Shown: positions 9,601 to 18,775 of the stretch, one piece after another | Numbering within the stretch: the stretch's first letter is position 1 | Layout of the letters: the number at the start of each line of letters is the position of its first letter | Origin: UBA2211 sp049302755 | Lineage (GTDB): Bacteria > Patescibacteriota > Minisyncoccia > Minisyncoccales > Minisyncoccaceae | Reading direction: 5' to 3' | DNA: 64,000 nucleotides | Assembly: GCA_049302755.1 (NCBI GenBank) | Contig: JBAQMK010000002.1 | Location: forward strand, 1 to 64,000 | Notes under the pieces: model-generated | The model's database searches: none | The model's input: only the letters and a program-made list of their open reading frames with translations | What the model was told of the DNA's origin: nothing | Position numbers and translations under genes: made by a program

Positions 9601-10206
9601 ATCAAGCTCGGTTAAAACCTCTAAATTCTTAATTGAAGCAACTTCTTGCTTAGCTTTGTCTTTAGCTTTCTTTAGTTCTTCCAAAGCTAAAATTTGCTGC
9701 TTTTCATTTTCAGTATTTTTTTTGATCTCTTTGCTTTTTACTTTGAATTCTTCTTCAATCTCACTTAAGACTCCCTCCTTCAAAGCTTCGTCTACTTTGG
9801 TAATAACGTATGAAACAAAGTAAACAACTTCTTCAACTTTGTGAAGCGGAATACCTAAAACCATTCCTATTCTTGAAGGAACTCCTTTTAAAAACCAAAT
9901 ATGTGAAACAGGAGTAGCCAATTTAATGTGACCCATCCTCTCTCTTCTCACTGACGATTTAGTAACTTCGACTCCGCAACGGTCACAAATAATTCCCTTA
10001 TACCTTACCCTCTTGTATTTACCGCAATAACATTCGTAGTCTTTAGTCGGTCCAAAAATCTTCTCGCAGAACAAGCCGTCCTTTTCCGGTCTTTGTGTTC
10101 GGTAATTGATAGTTTCCGGCTTAGTCACCTCTCCGTGAGACCAATTCAATATCTCTTGAGGAGAAGCCAACTTTATTTTGATTGATTCTAAATTAGAGAC
10201 AAACAT
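6619..10206 (-). CDS. rpoC: DNA-directed RNA polymerase subunit beta'
   Basis: This is the catalytic beta' subunit. The N-terminal zinc ribbon reads CYCGKYKRVRYKGIICDRCG. The catalytic Mg-binding motif NADFDGDQMAIHVPL is intact. The second zinc site CKCTRGICQKCYG and the trigger-loop region TMRTFHTGGVA are present. At 1195 aa it is near the length of the compact Gram-positive type, without large lineage insertions. It starts 17 nt after the rpoB stop, in the usual rpoB-rpoC order. Confidence 0.98.
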   Translation of the reverse strand: MFVSNLESIKIKLASPQEILNWSHGEVTKPETINYRTQRPEKDGLFCEKIFGPTKDYECYCGKYKRVRYKGIICDRCGVEVTKSSVRRERMGHIKLATPVSHIWFLKGVPSRIGMVLGIPLHKVEEVVYFVSYVITKVDEALKEGVLSEIEEEFKVKSKEIKKNTENEKQQILALEELKKAKDKAKQEVASIKNLEVLTELDYHRLSLKYGEIFEAGTGAETLKELFMKVDIDKSIEVVKQLVEEKKSTEEKKIILRRLKMFKDMKHAGVRPEWMFIDVLPVLPPDLRPMVQLDGGRYASSDLNDLYRRVINRNNRLKYLLEINAPDVIVRNEKRMLQEAVDALIDNKMRKSTTTQASTGGRRLLKSLADMLQGKQGRFRQNLLGKRVDYSGRSVIVVGANLNLDQCGVPKKMALELFKPFVIKKILEKELAFNVRGASRLIEEETDEVWASLEEVVKEKLVLLNRAPTLHRLGVQAFHPILIEGEAIRLHPLVCTAFNADFDGDQMAIHVPLSDEAQQEAKERMLSSVNLLKPSTGDPIMIPTKDMILGCYYLTKIVPGLLGEGKFFSGKDDALIAYNLKMIDLRALVKVRMNEEFIETSVGRIIFNEVLPEGFEYQNDMMDSKTMKKMINKIIDIYGIEAVKTLDKIKALGFKFATRSGITWGMDDLTVPTEKPALIAEAEKKIKEVEKYYEKGLLSRDEKSSQVIEIWKKVKNEIEKLVPKAISSSSPVFNIVDSGSRGSWSQPVQMAGMKGLVANPAGKIIELAIKNSFKEGFDVLEYFISTHGARKGTADTALRTSTSGYLTRRLVDVAHDMIVNTEDCGDKEGITVYKKDANEINQDFVQKIFGRISLEKVEDPETKEVILKSGQAIDLKTAQKIKETKSIESLKVRSPLSCKCTRGICQKCYGLDLGWKGLIKMGEAVGVVAAQAIGEPGTQLTMRTFHTGGVAGEADITRGLPRIEEIFEKRPPKGEAEMVTKNGKVVEIDDKKGVIKVSVLKDEKKKEEEEMEYRISPNIEILVKVGDEVKKGDALCAGSLDLKKLLKLQGMKVVQDYIIKEIQKVYVSQGVSINDKHVELIVRQMFSRVKIKDSGDSRFSSDEIISKARMLEENEVLEKEGKKPIKADDLLLGISKVALNTDSFLSAASFQETSRVLIEASLRGEEDKLKGLKENVIIGKLVPIGTGLRYNKEDK

Positions 10207-10223
10207 ATTTTTGTATTTTTAAT

Positions 10224-13200
10224 TTAGTCTTCTTCCTCAGTCTTTCCCTTAATAATTGGGTTCAAGGAAAGGGCTTTAAACTCTGCTAATAATAGATTGA
10301 ACGATGCGGGGATATTTGGATTCTTGATTTTCTCCCCTTTTAATATTGACTCGTAGGTGGCGGCACGACCAGCAACGTCATCTGATTTAATAGTCAACAT
10401 TTCTTGTAAAGCGTAAGCAGCACCGTATCCTTCAAGAGCCCATACTTCCATCTCACCGAATCTTTGTCCTCCGAATTGCGCTTTACCTCCCAACGGCTGT
10501 TGAGTGATAAGTGAGTATGGTCCGATTGAACGCATATGGATCTTATCTTCAACCATGTGCGCCAATTTAATCATATAAATGTATCCGACGGTAATCTTCT
10601 CCGGGAAGAATTCTCCGGTTTCAGGATCAACTAATCTTAATTTTCCATCGGGTGTGTATCCGGCTTCTTTTAATTCAGCCTTGATATCGGATTCGGTCGC
10701 ACCTGATAATGATGGAGTCTCGGCCAAATATCCTAACTTCTTAACGGCTAATCCGAAGTGAGTTTCCAAAATTTGTCCCAGGTTCATTCTCGAAGCAACT
10801 GATAACGGGTTCAAAATAATATCAACTGGAGTTCCGTCTTCTAAGAACGGCATTTCTTCAGCAGGAAGAATCTTCGCGATAATACCTTTGTTTCCATGTC
10901 TTCCGGCCAATTTATCTCCCACCTGAATCTTTCTTACCTCGGAAATTCTTACCCTGATTCTTTTAATAACTCCCGGTTCAAGAGCATAACCTTCGCTGCG
11001 GTCAAAAACCTTAACGTTGGTTACTCTTCCCCTTTTACCATGCTCCAATCTTAATGATGTATCTTTAACTTCCTTAGCTTTCTCTCCGAAAATAGCTCTT
11101 AACAATCTTTCTTCGGCTGACAAATCGGCTTCTCCTTTAGGAGAAATCTTTCCGACTAAAATATCGTTCGGTCCGACTTCGGCTCCAATTCTGACAACTC
11201 CGTCTTCATCCAAATCTTTCAGTCTATCTTCTCCAACATTAGGAATATCGGAAGTAGTCAACTCAGGTCCAAGTTTAGTTTCTCTGACATCGCAGAAGAA
11301 ATCTTCAATATGAACAGAAGTAAAGACATCTTCTTTTACCAATCGGTCTGATAAAACGATCGCATCTTCAAATGTGTTTCCTCTCCAGGAAATAAACGAA
11401 ACTAATAGGTTTCTTCCCAAAGCTAATCTTTCTTTATTAATTGAACCTCCTTCAATTAAAACATCTCCCTTCTTAACAATATCTCCTTTATTAATTACCG
11501 GAGTTTGGTGGAAGCATGAATATTGGTTGGTTCGATCAAAAATTCTAACTGGATATATTCTGGTTTTGCCCGAAGTTGTTCCTTTAACTTCAACAACTGT
11601 TGCATCAACTTTAACAACTTTTCCCGCTTCTTCGGCAACAATTAATTGGCCTGAATCTCTAGCCGCAATAGCTTCCAATCCGGTTCCGATTAAAGGAGCT
11701 TCTGGATTTACCAAGGGAACGGCTTGTCTTTGCATGTTTGAACCCATTTGAGCACGGTTTGCATCATCATTCTGCAAGAACGGAATCAAACCGGTAGCCA
11801 TAGAAATAAATTGCTGAGGAGAAACATCAACGTAATCAATCTTTTCTTTTTCAATTTCTCCAGTCTCTCCTTTGATTCTGGCTTCAACTCTGTCTTTTAC
11901 GATATTTCCCTTTTCATCCAAAATCACACTAGCTGACGCAATATTATATCTTTCTTCTTCGTTGGCATCCATGTAGTAAACTTCATCGGTAATTCTTTCG
12001 TTTATAACCTTGTAATAAGGAGTATCCAAGAAACCGTACGGATTTAATCGGGCATATAGAGATAAATGAGTAACCAAACCTACGTTCGGACCTTCAGGAG
12101 TCTGAATCGGACAAATTCTGCCGTAGTGAGAAGGTTGTACATCTCTGACATCGAAACCGGCTCTTTCTCTGGTTAAACCTCCGGGACCCGTCGCGGTTAA
12201 TCTTCTCTTGTGTTCCAATTCGGAAAGAGGATTGGTGTTATCCATGAATTGAGAGAATTGACTGGCGGTAAAGAACTGAGTTACCTGAGCTGAGAACGGT
12301 CTGGGATTGATTAATTGTGTCGGTGATAAGTTTTCAAAATCCAAAGTCGACATTCTATCTTTAATAATTCTCGACATTCTGGAAATACCGACTCTTAATT
12401 TATTAGATAATAATTCAGAGATAGTTCTCACTCTCCTGTTTCCCAAATGATCAATCATATCAGCAACCGCTGTTTCATCATTGTTCATTCTGATAATCTC
12501 TTTCATTACCGCCACCAAATCATTAACTGACAAAACCCTGTCTTCTTTAGTAATTTCTCTGTCTTTCTTCGGTTTTAATTCCGGCATTCTTGACCACATC
12601 TTCCATCTTCCTACTTTTGATAGGTCGTATCTTTCAAAATTAAAGAACATATTGAAAATCAATTCTCTGGCTGCATCCGGGTTTACCATTTCTCCACTTC
12701 TTAGTCTCTGATATATCTCCAATAATGCCTCTTCTTGATTGTGAGCTGGGTCTTTCTTCAATGTTTCTTCGATAAAAGCTGTTTCTCCATTGTCAAAACC
12801 GACGAACATACCTTTAATGTCGTCATCGTTAAATCCGCCCAAAGCTTTTAATAAAGTTGTGGCGGGAACTTTTCTCTTTCGGTCTATCTTGACCGATAAA
12901 ACTCCGGTGGCTTCAGTTTCAAATTCAAGCCAGCTTCCACGATTAGGAATGATTTTGGCGGCAAAACATCTTATTCCTTTATTGATATTCAAAGGGAAGA
13001 AAACTCCCGGGGAACGAATTAATTGAGAAATAACAACTCTCTCAACTCCATTAAGGATGAAAGTTCCTTTTTCGGTTAATAACGGAAAATTGCCAAAAAA
13101 GATTTCCTGTTCTTGGCTTCTCTTAGTTTTTAGGTTGTTCAATTTAACAACAACTCTTAAAGGAGCAACATATGAGTCATTGTTTTCTCTGGCGTCAAAA

Positions 13201-13412
13201 CCTGATAGATAATTAGGCTTACCTAACTTGTAATCTATAAAATGTAGTTCGTATTCTTTACCGGTGTAATCTTTAATGGGAGACACCTCAGCGAAAAGGT
13301 CTTTCAACTCCTCTTCCCAAAATTGTCTACCACTCTCCTGCTGCATAAAAATTAAGCTGGGCAAAGGATAGGATATTTTACTTTTAGCAAAGCTTTTGGT
13401 TTTGATTTTCAT
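10224..13412 (-). CDS. rpoB: DNA-directed RNA polymerase subunit beta
   Basis: This is the RNA polymerase beta subunit. Diagnostic blocks include the rifampicin-pocket region SQFMDNTNPLSELEHKRRL followed by GPGGLTRERAGF, then DVQPSHYGRICPIQTPEGPN. The C-terminal QQPLGGKAQFGGQRFGEMEV is also present. The 1062 aa are compact. The rif-region residues look wild type by eye. The usual upstream rplJ-rplL genes are absent; the gene instead follows rodA with a 228-nt gap that contains a promoter and a hairpin. Confidence 0.98.
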   Translation of the reverse strand: MKIKTKSFAKSKISYPLPSLIFMQQESGRQFWEEELKDLFAEVSPIKDYTGKEYELHFIDYKLGKPNYLSGFDARENNDSYVAPLRVVVKLNNLKTKRSQEQEIFFGNFPLLTEKGTFILNGVERVVISQLIRSPGVFFPLNINKGIRCFAAKIIPNRGSWLEFETEATGVLSVKIDRKRKVPATTLLKALGGFNDDDIKGMFVGFDNGETAFIEETLKKDPAHNQEEALLEIYQRLRSGEMVNPDAARELIFNMFFNFERYDLSKVGRWKMWSRMPELKPKKDREITKEDRVLSVNDLVAVMKEIIRMNNDETAVADMIDHLGNRRVRTISELLSNKLRVGISRMSRIIKDRMSTLDFENLSPTQLINPRPFSAQVTQFFTASQFSQFMDNTNPLSELEHKRRLTATGPGGLTRERAGFDVRDVQPSHYGRICPIQTPEGPNVGLVTHLSLYARLNPYGFLDTPYYKVINERITDEVYYMDANEEERYNIASASVILDEKGNIVKDRVEARIKGETGEIEKEKIDYVDVSPQQFISMATGLIPFLQNDDANRAQMGSNMQRQAVPLVNPEAPLIGTGLEAIAARDSGQLIVAEEAGKVVKVDATVVEVKGTTSGKTRIYPVRIFDRTNQYSCFHQTPVINKGDIVKKGDVLIEGGSINKERLALGRNLLVSFISWRGNTFEDAIVLSDRLVKEDVFTSVHIEDFFCDVRETKLGPELTTSDIPNVGEDRLKDLDEDGVVRIGAEVGPNDILVGKISPKGEADLSAEERLLRAIFGEKAKEVKDTSLRLEHGKRGRVTNVKVFDRSEGYALEPGVIKRIRVRISEVRKIQVGDKLAGRHGNKGIIAKILPAEEMPFLEDGTPVDIILNPLSVASRMNLGQILETHFGLAVKKLGYLAETPSLSGATESDIKAELKEAGYTPDGKLRLVDPETGEFFPEKITVGYIYMIKLAHMVEDKIHMRSIGPYSLITQQPLGGKAQFGGQRFGEMEVWALEGYGAAYALQEMLTIKSDDVAGRAATYESILKGEKIKNPNIPASFNLLLAEFKALSLNPIIKGKTEEED

Positions 13413-13462
13413 AATTTTAATTATGTGTGCTTAACTTAAAGACTAAAAATTTCGGCATTAAA

Positions 13463-13500
13463 ACAAAAAAATACCCCAATTGATTATTTTTTGGTAGGGT
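13463..13500 (-). terminator. Terminator-like hairpin in the rpoB leader (rodA terminator or attenuator)
   Basis: On the minus strand, CCAA pairs with TTGG and ACC with GGT around a 3-nt bulge, and ATTTTTTTGTTTT follows. It lies downstream of the distal promoter, so it could attenuate rpoBC. It could instead simply end the pilus-ligA-rodA transcript. Confidence 0.4.
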
Positions 13501-13576
13501 TAAAAGAAAACAATTAATTACTGAAAAATGTGTGATGAAATCAAAATACCTAGTAATTATTTTGCAAATTAAATAT

Positions 13577-13604
13577 ATCCTATCACAAATGAAATAATTG
13601 TCAA
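13577..13604 (-). promoter_or_regulatory. Distal rpoB promoter
   Basis: On the minus strand, TTGACA (13599-13604) and TAGGAT (13577-13582) are spaced by 16 bp. The predicted start near 13570 leaves a leader of about 158 nt, unusually long for this window. Confidence 0.55.
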
Positions 13605-13640
13605 TAGATACGATTCTTTTTACCTCTCTACCCCTCCCTT

Positions 13641-14732
13641 TTAGGACTCATTAATCTTCATATTCTGTAAAATCCCCAAGGCGATAAAAGTAAACAACAG
13701 GTTACTGCCTCCATAGCTAACCATCGGTAAAGGAATTCCAATTACCGGCAAAAAGCCGATATTCATTCCAATATTAATGACCATTTGGACAAAAATAGAC
13801 AAAGCCAAGCCGGTAGCAAACAATCTGGTAAAATTAGAACGGGCATCAAGAGCAATCTTTAATATTCTCCAGTATAATAAACCGAAAAGAGCAAAAATGG
13901 CCGATGTTCCCAAAAGACCTAATTCCTCTCCGATTGCAGAAAAAATAAAATCAGTTTGCGGTTCGGGCAAAAATCCGTATTGGGTTTGCGAACCGTTGCC
14001 TATTCCCTTTCCAAGCAACCCTCCCGAACCGATACTTATCTTTGCCTGATTCTGATTCCATCCTCCTCCGAGCGGATCATCTTGGGGAGCAATAAAATTA
14101 AAAACTCTTTGCCGCTGATAATCTTTAAGCATGAAAGACCAAATACCGGCAAAAACCAAAGCGAAAGCCAGACATAATAAAAGAAAATCCCTCACCCTTA
14201 TTCCCGAAACTAAAAGTATTCCTATCCAAATGGAAACAATTATCATTACTGAACCGAATTCCGGATGTAAAAATATTAAAACCGAAGGAATGAAAGCATA
14301 GATACCCGACAAAACAATATGCCTGATTCTATATAACTCAACGTGTCTTTTACTAAAATACTTGGCCAGTATCAAAATTAAAACAATCTTGGTTGGCTCA
14401 ATCGGGTCAAAAGAAAATATTCCTATTTTATACCATGATTTAATTCCTCTAATTTCCGGAGCAAAAAAGAACACACCGATTAAAGCTAAAATGCACAAAA
14501 AATACAAAGTAAGAATGATTGAAGAATTTTCTCTTATCGTCCTATTATCAACAAAACTAACTAAAAACATGCAAAGCAAACTAAAAACAAAGAAACCAAT
14601 TTGTTTATATAAATTAGAAAAATCTCCTGAGGATGAGGAACTATAAATTGAAACCATTCCTATTACCGCCAATAAAGAGCTGACGATAATTAGCGTCCAA
14701 TCCATTCTTTTAATGTGACTTAAAAAAGACAT
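13641..14732 (-). CDS. rodA: FtsW/RodA/SpoVE-family peptidoglycan glycosyltransferase
   Basis: This is a SEDS-family polytopic membrane enzyme that polymerises lipid II. About ten hydrophobic segments are visible. The family region GGGWNQNQAKISIGSGGLLGKG and the later FIFSAIGEELGLLG and GIPLPMVSYGGSNL motifs are conserved. The absence of a long cytoplasmic tail and the GIRVRDF region favour RodA over FtsW, but this is not certain. It starts 1 nt after the ligA stop, so it is the last gene of the pilus-ligA transcript. Confidence 0.85.
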   Translation of the reverse strand: MSFLSHIKRMDWTLIIVSSLLAVIGMVSIYSSSSSGDFSNLYKQIGFFVFSLLCMFLVSFVDNRTIRENSSIILTLYFLCILALIGVFFFAPEIRGIKSWYKIGIFSFDPIEPTKIVLILILAKYFSKRHVELYRIRHIVLSGIYAFIPSVLIFLHPEFGSVMIIVSIWIGILLVSGIRVRDFLLLCLAFALVFAGIWSFMLKDYQRQRVFNFIAPQDDPLGGGWNQNQAKISIGSGGLLGKGIGNGSQTQYGFLPEPQTDFIFSAIGEELGLLGTSAIFALFGLLYWRILKIALDARSNFTRLFATGLALSIFVQMVINIGMNIGFLPVIGIPLPMVSYGGSNLLFTFIALGILQNMKINES

Positions 14733-14733
14733 A

Positions 14734-16764
14734 TCAGCTTATCATTTTTAAAAACTCTTCTTCTTTTAATATTTTAATTCCCAAGACTTTCGCTTTTTCA
14801 TATTTTGAACCCGGATTTTCTCCCGAAATCAAATAATTGATATTTTTAGAAACCGCATCGGAAATTTCTCCGCCCAAAGAAATTATTTTTTCTTTGGCAA
14901 TATCACGACTCATTTTTTCCAAAGTTCCGGTGATAACAAATTTTTTGCCCAATAATTTACCACTTCTTTTTTCGATAAAATATCTCACTCCCCTTTCTTT
15001 TAATCTTTTTAAAAACTCCTTATTCTCTTTTAAAGAAAACCAATCATGAATCGACTGGGCAACTGTCGGTCCGATATCAGAAATATTTTCCAGGTTTTCA
15101 ATCGAAGCATTAGCTATCTCTTCAATGGATTTAAAATTAAGCGCTAAATCAAAAGATGTTTTCAGGCCCACATTTCTTACTCCCAAAGAATAAATAAAAC
15201 GGGAGAAAGAAACTTCTTTTTTGTTTTGAATATTTAAAACTATTTTCTTGGCCGATTTATCCGCAAACCTTTCCAAGGGAAGAATATCTCCTTCTTTCAA
15301 TTCAAATAAATCTGACGGATCAGATAATAATCCTTCTTCGATGAACTTCTCAATTATCTTCGGCCCCAAGCCATCAATACTGAAAGCGGAACGGGAAACA
15401 AAATGTTTAAACCATCCTATCTTTCTACTGAAACAATTGGAATTGGGACACCTCCAGACGATTTCATTCTCAGGCTTAACCAACTTTGTTTCACAAGACG
15501 GACAATCTACAGGCATTTTAAAATTCTTTTCTTTACCGGTTCTTAATTCCGGAAACACTTTAATTACCTCAGGAATAACATCTCCAGCTCTACCGACAAC
15601 AACCGTATCTCCAATTTTCAATCCCAATCTTTCTATCTCCTGATCATTATGCAATGTTGCTCTGCTGATAACAACTCCGTTAATTTCAACCGGTTTTAAA
15701 ACTGCCACCGGTGTCATTGCCCCGGTTCGACCGACTTGAATTTTAATATCTTCAACTATCGTCGTCGATTGTTTCAATGGAAACTTTAAAGCAATTGCTC
15801 CACGAGGAGCCTTGCCGGCTACTCCTAATTTATTAAAAATTTCATTACTATTTATTGATATAACTAAACCATCAATTTCGTATGGAAGTTTTTCCCTGTT
15901 TTTCTGCCAATAAGCATAGAAATCAAAAACCTCATCCATATTTCTGCAAAGCTTATTGTGTTTATTGTTAGTTTTAAATCCTAAAGCTTTTAATATCCTG
16001 TGTTCTTCGTCGTGAGTTTTTTGTCCAAAATCGGTCACCAAATCATAGACATCGGCATCGAGATTTCTTTCGGAAGTGATTTTCGAATCAAGTTGGCGCA
16101 AAGAACCGGCGGCTAAATTTCTCGGATTAGCATAGGGAGGCAAATCCATTTTCACTCTTTCTTTATTGGTTTTCTCGAATTCTTTTTTGGTTATTATCGC
16201 CTCTCCCCGAACCACGACATTATCGAATTGTTTAAACGGCAATCTTTCTTTTTTTAAATCACTAATGATATCTTTTTCCTCTCTTAATTTTAACGGAATC
16301 GCTTCGATTGTTTTAATGTTTTGCGTAACATCTTCTCCGATTGCCCCGTCCCCTCTGGTCGCTCCGATTGCTAATATTCCTTTACTATAAATCAACTCTA
16401 TCGCCAAACCGTCAAGCTTGGGTTCGCAATAATATTCAATCTTTTCTCCACTAAGAAGTTTTTTATTCCTGTTTTCCCAATTATCCATATCTTCCCTTGA
16501 AAAAGCATCGTTTAGTGAACGCATCGTTTCCTGATGCTCAACTTTTTTAAAAGCATTAAGCGGCTTGCCGCCCACTCTTTGAGTCGGAGAATCGGGAGTT
16601 ATAAATTCGGGAAAACTTTGTTCCAAATCAAAAAGTTCCTTTTTCAAGGAATCTAAGGCTGATTCCGATATCTCTTCTTTATTTAAAACGTGATAAAGAT
16701 AGCGGTGATGATTGATTAAATCCTTCAGCTTTTCTATTCTCTTTTGGACCTCGTTTTTATTCAT
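14734..16764 (-). CDS. ligA: NAD-dependent DNA ligase LigA
   Basis: LigA seals nicks during replication and repair using NAD. The 676-aa protein has the full domain set: an N-terminal Ia domain, the adenylation motif KLDGLAIEL, an OB fold, a four-Cys zinc finger (CPSC then CPNSNC), helix-hairpin-helix repeats, and a C-terminal BRCT domain beginning KLLGKKFVITGTLE. It is separated from the upstream minor-pilin gene by 1 nt and from rodA by 1 nt, so it shares their transcript. Confidence 0.97.
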   Translation of the reverse strand: MNKNEVQKRIEKLKDLINHHRYLYHVLNKEEISESALDSLKKELFDLEQSFPEFITPDSPTQRVGGKPLNAFKKVEHQETMRSLNDAFSREDMDNWENRNKKLLSGEKIEYYCEPKLDGLAIELIYSKGILAIGATRGDGAIGEDVTQNIKTIEAIPLKLREEKDIISDLKKERLPFKQFDNVVVRGEAIITKKEFEKTNKERVKMDLPPYANPRNLAAGSLRQLDSKITSERNLDADVYDLVTDFGQKTHDEEHRILKALGFKTNNKHNKLCRNMDEVFDFYAYWQKNREKLPYEIDGLVISINSNEIFNKLGVAGKAPRGAIALKFPLKQSTTIVEDIKIQVGRTGAMTPVAVLKPVEINGVVISRATLHNDQEIERLGLKIGDTVVVGRAGDVIPEVIKVFPELRTGKEKNFKMPVDCPSCETKLVKPENEIVWRCPNSNCFSRKIGWFKHFVSRSAFSIDGLGPKIIEKFIEEGLLSDPSDLFELKEGDILPLERFADKSAKKIVLNIQNKKEVSFSRFIYSLGVRNVGLKTSFDLALNFKSIEEIANASIENLENISDIGPTVAQSIHDWFSLKENKEFLKRLKERGVRYFIEKRSGKLLGKKFVITGTLEKMSRDIAKEKIISLGGEISDAVSKNINYLISGENPGSKYEKAKVLGIKILKEEEFLKMIS

Positions 16765-16765
16765 T

Positions 16766-17122
16766 TTAATAAGAAGCTTCTATTTTCCTATTGGTTGTCT
16801 TGTATGTTCCCAATGATTCGATGGTGGTTCCCGCCTCCATGCAAGTCGCTCCCGAATAGGTTATGGTAACACTATAAGTATAATCTGTCCCCAGACTTCC
16901 CGTCACCGGAGTCGTACAATCACCGCTGATTCTAATATTGTATAATGTTTTTTCTATTCCCGTGTCAGCCGCATGGAAAGCTTTGACCGAATTATCCAAA
17001 TTTTCTACCATTTTCGCTCCGCCGACAATAATACTGGATAAGCCCAAAGAAACAGCTAAAAGAATTGCTAAAATCACTACTGTTATATATACTGATACTC
17101 CTTTTTGATTTTCGTTTATCAT
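16766..17122 (-). CDS. PilX-like minor pilus assembly protein
   Basis: This small 118-aa protein has an N-terminal hydrophobic segment, VSVYITVVILAILLAVSLGL, preceded by NQKG as in PilX-type proteins. AFHAADTGIEKTLYNI follows and matches the common PilX pattern of an alpha helix with AADTG. It is probably a minor pilin or initiation-complex component cleaved by PilD after Gly8. It lies 1 nt from the preceding prepilin gene. The family assignment is by pattern and position. Confidence 0.6.
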   Translation of the reverse strand: MINENQKGVSVYITVVILAILLAVSLGLSSIIVGGAKMVENLDNSVKAFHAADTGIEKTLYNIRISGDCTTPVTGSLGTDYTYSVTITYSGATCMEAGTTIESLGTYKTTNRKIEASY

Positions 17123-17123
17123 A

Positions 17124-17705
17124 TTAAATATCTAATTTTCTTTGAGAAATTGTTGTTTCAACAATCACCATTGGCGCATTGGTTGATGAAGAAAGCGATT
17201 TCATTTTAATCATGACGGTAACTTTTGGCTGGATATTATCCCCAAGAACATCACCAGTAACATAAAACTCTAGGCGATCAATGCTCACCGCCGAAGAAGT
17301 AATAGGCAAAGCGGTTCCAACGGGAAGACTTTCATCCGTTGATCTTCTTTCTTTTACCGCATTGTCTTCGATTAAAAACTGGACGCATTTATAGGAACTA
17401 TCTTTGATATCATATGTTAAGAAAGCTATAGAAACTGGGCTGGTTCCCACGCGGAAATTTTCTCCCGCTGCTCCAGAACAAGTTCCCGTCATATCTTTTT
17501 CCGCCATTCTGATTGCTTTCGACATGTATTCCAAAGTATAACTCGACTGATTCATTAATTCTTGATTCTGCAAAATTCTTTTCTGACTATTCAAAACTGA
17601 AACAAAAATATTTACCAAAATAACGGAAACAAAACCAAAAATAAGAAGTGCAACCAATGTTTCAACCAAAGTAAAACCTTTTGTTTTTTGATTATTGTTT
17701 ATCAT
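17124..17705 (-). CDS. Minor prepilin, PilW/GspJ-like
   Basis: The protein begins MINNNQKTKGFTLVETLVAL, a canonical class III signal with Gly before Phe and Glu at +5. The start chosen is ATG at 17705, where ATGA overlaps the TGA of the preceding gene by 4 nt; a TTG two codons upstream is less likely. The globular part (about 155 aa) has scattered hydrophobic strands and two cysteines. It belongs to the four-gene minor-pilin set downstream of pilD. PilW or GspJ identity is inferred from gene order. Confidence 0.7.
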   Translation of the reverse strand: MINNNQKTKGFTLVETLVALLIFGFVSVILVNIFVSVLNSQKRILQNQELMNQSSYTLEYMSKAIRMAEKDMTGTCSGAAGENFRVGTSPVSIAFLTYDIKDSSYKCVQFLIEDNAVKERRSTDESLPVGTALPITSSAVSIDRLEFYVTGDVLGDNIQPKVTVMIKMKSLSSSTNAPMVIVETTISQRKLDI

Positions 17706-18202
17706 CTCCAATTAAATATATTTTCTTTTACCACCATGGTATTATTTCCCCAATATACCGTAACCGTAATATCTATTTCGTCAGCGGTCGGCTGGGTGAT
17801 TTGTATCCTTCTTGTAAAAGAAGTCACAATATCTCCCGAAAGAGGAGTATCGATTTGCCTATAAAATCCTGACGCCCCGGTAACTTCATCAATAACTAAT
17901 TCATTTCCTGTCCAGGCTCTCAATCCAAAAGGTCCGCCCTCGCAACCGCTGCCCAAACACATACTAAGCCCGGTATCCCAGGCTACTCCCTGAATCCAAT
18001 TGGTATCCCTCATATTTTTAATAAACTCTATTCCCTCCTGGCAAAGATATGAAGCAACAAAACTCTCTCTTTCTAATTGAGTATTTCTGGTGTATTTAAA
18101 AACCGCTTGATAAATAGGCAAAACCGCTATCGTTATAATCATGATAGAGATAAGCATTTCTAATAAGGTAAAACCTTTTTCTTTTTTAAAAGCGTTCTTC
18201 AT
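17702..18202 (-). CDS. Minor prepilin, PilV/GspI-like
   Basis: The predicted protein starts MKNAFKKEKGFTLLEMLISI, a clear prepilin signal, followed by VLPIYQAVFKYTRNTQLERE. The helix then gives way to LCQEGIEFIKNMRDTNW, a signature often seen in CPR PilV-like proteins. The start at 18202 is preferred because it lies 4 nt after the preceding stop; the longer upstream start would overlap that gene and displace the signal peptide. It overlaps the next prepilin gene by 4 nt, indicating translational coupling. Confidence 0.75.
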   Translation of the reverse strand: MKNAFKKEKGFTLLEMLISIMIITIAVLPIYQAVFKYTRNTQLERESFVASYLCQEGIEFIKNMRDTNWIQGVAWDTGLSMCLGSGCEGGPFGLRAWTGNELVIDEVTGASGFYRQIDTPLSGDIVTSFTRRIQITQPTADEIDITVTVYWGNNTMVVKENIFNWR

Positions 18203-18206
18203 TTGA

Positions 18207-18773
18207 TTATTTAGTAAGTTGAACCATTCCCGCATTATTTACCGTTATCGTCCTTGTTATGCTGGTATCGTTTTCCACGCAAAGAACAATTGCAGCCGTA
18301 TGCCCGGAAGAAACACCACCGATATATGTTAAAGGATTGGGGGGCTCAAAAGAAACACTGCGTGAAGCAATAGTTACCCCGTCATATAAAATATCGCAAA
18401 TCTTAACTCCGGTTTCAAGATAGATTGTTTCTTTCACCGCATCTGTTCCGCTTTGCCAATATCTGACCGCAACGTTACAATCGGCATCTTTTTCTTCATA
18501 AATAATGTATTTATATTGATTAGCCACAGCCGACGATTCTGTTGTTTTGTCAAAAAACACTCCGTAGCCACAAGTAGTAGCGCTTCCGACCAGTCCCGAA
18601 ATTGACATTTCCTGTCCCCTTCTTATATCCTGAGTTAATTTTTGAGAAGTTCTTTCCAAAGCAAAAATTTCATTGTTTTTTCCGTAGTTCGAAAAAACAG
18701 CAATACTCATTAAAAATACAATCGAAATTATAACCAGTAGTTCAATTAAAGTAAAACCTTTAGTATTTTTCAT
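18207..18773 (-). CDS. Minor prepilin, FimT/GspH-like
   Basis: The protein begins MKNTKGFTLIELLVIISIVF, a textbook prepilin signal. The globular domain includes LTQDIRRGQEMSISG, typical of GspH/FimT pseudopilins. The start at 18773 lies 2 nt after the pilD stop; starting 27 nt earlier would bury the signal. It is the first gene of the minor-pilin cluster, probably forming the pilus tip or initiation complex. Confidence 0.78.
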   Translation of the reverse strand: MKNTKGFTLIELLVIISIVFLMSIAVFSNYGKNNEIFALERTSQKLTQDIRRGQEMSISGLVGSATTCGYGVFFDKTTESSAVANQYKYIIYEEKDADCNVAVRYWQSGTDAVKETIYLETGVKICDILYDGVTIASRSVSFEPPNPLTYIGGVSSGHTAAIVLCVENDTSITRTITVNNAGMVQLTK

Positions 18774-18775
18774 AA

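Larger units (their letters stand above)
13413..13640 (-). other. rpoB upstream region: promoter candidates and a terminator-like leader hairpin
   Basis: This gene-free stretch lies between rodA and rpoB. It holds a distal promoter (13577-13604), a hairpin with a T-run (13463-13500), and a weak proximal -10 CATAAT (13420-13425) located 7 nt from the rpoB ATG. The rest is AT-rich with no coding signal. Confidence 0.6.
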
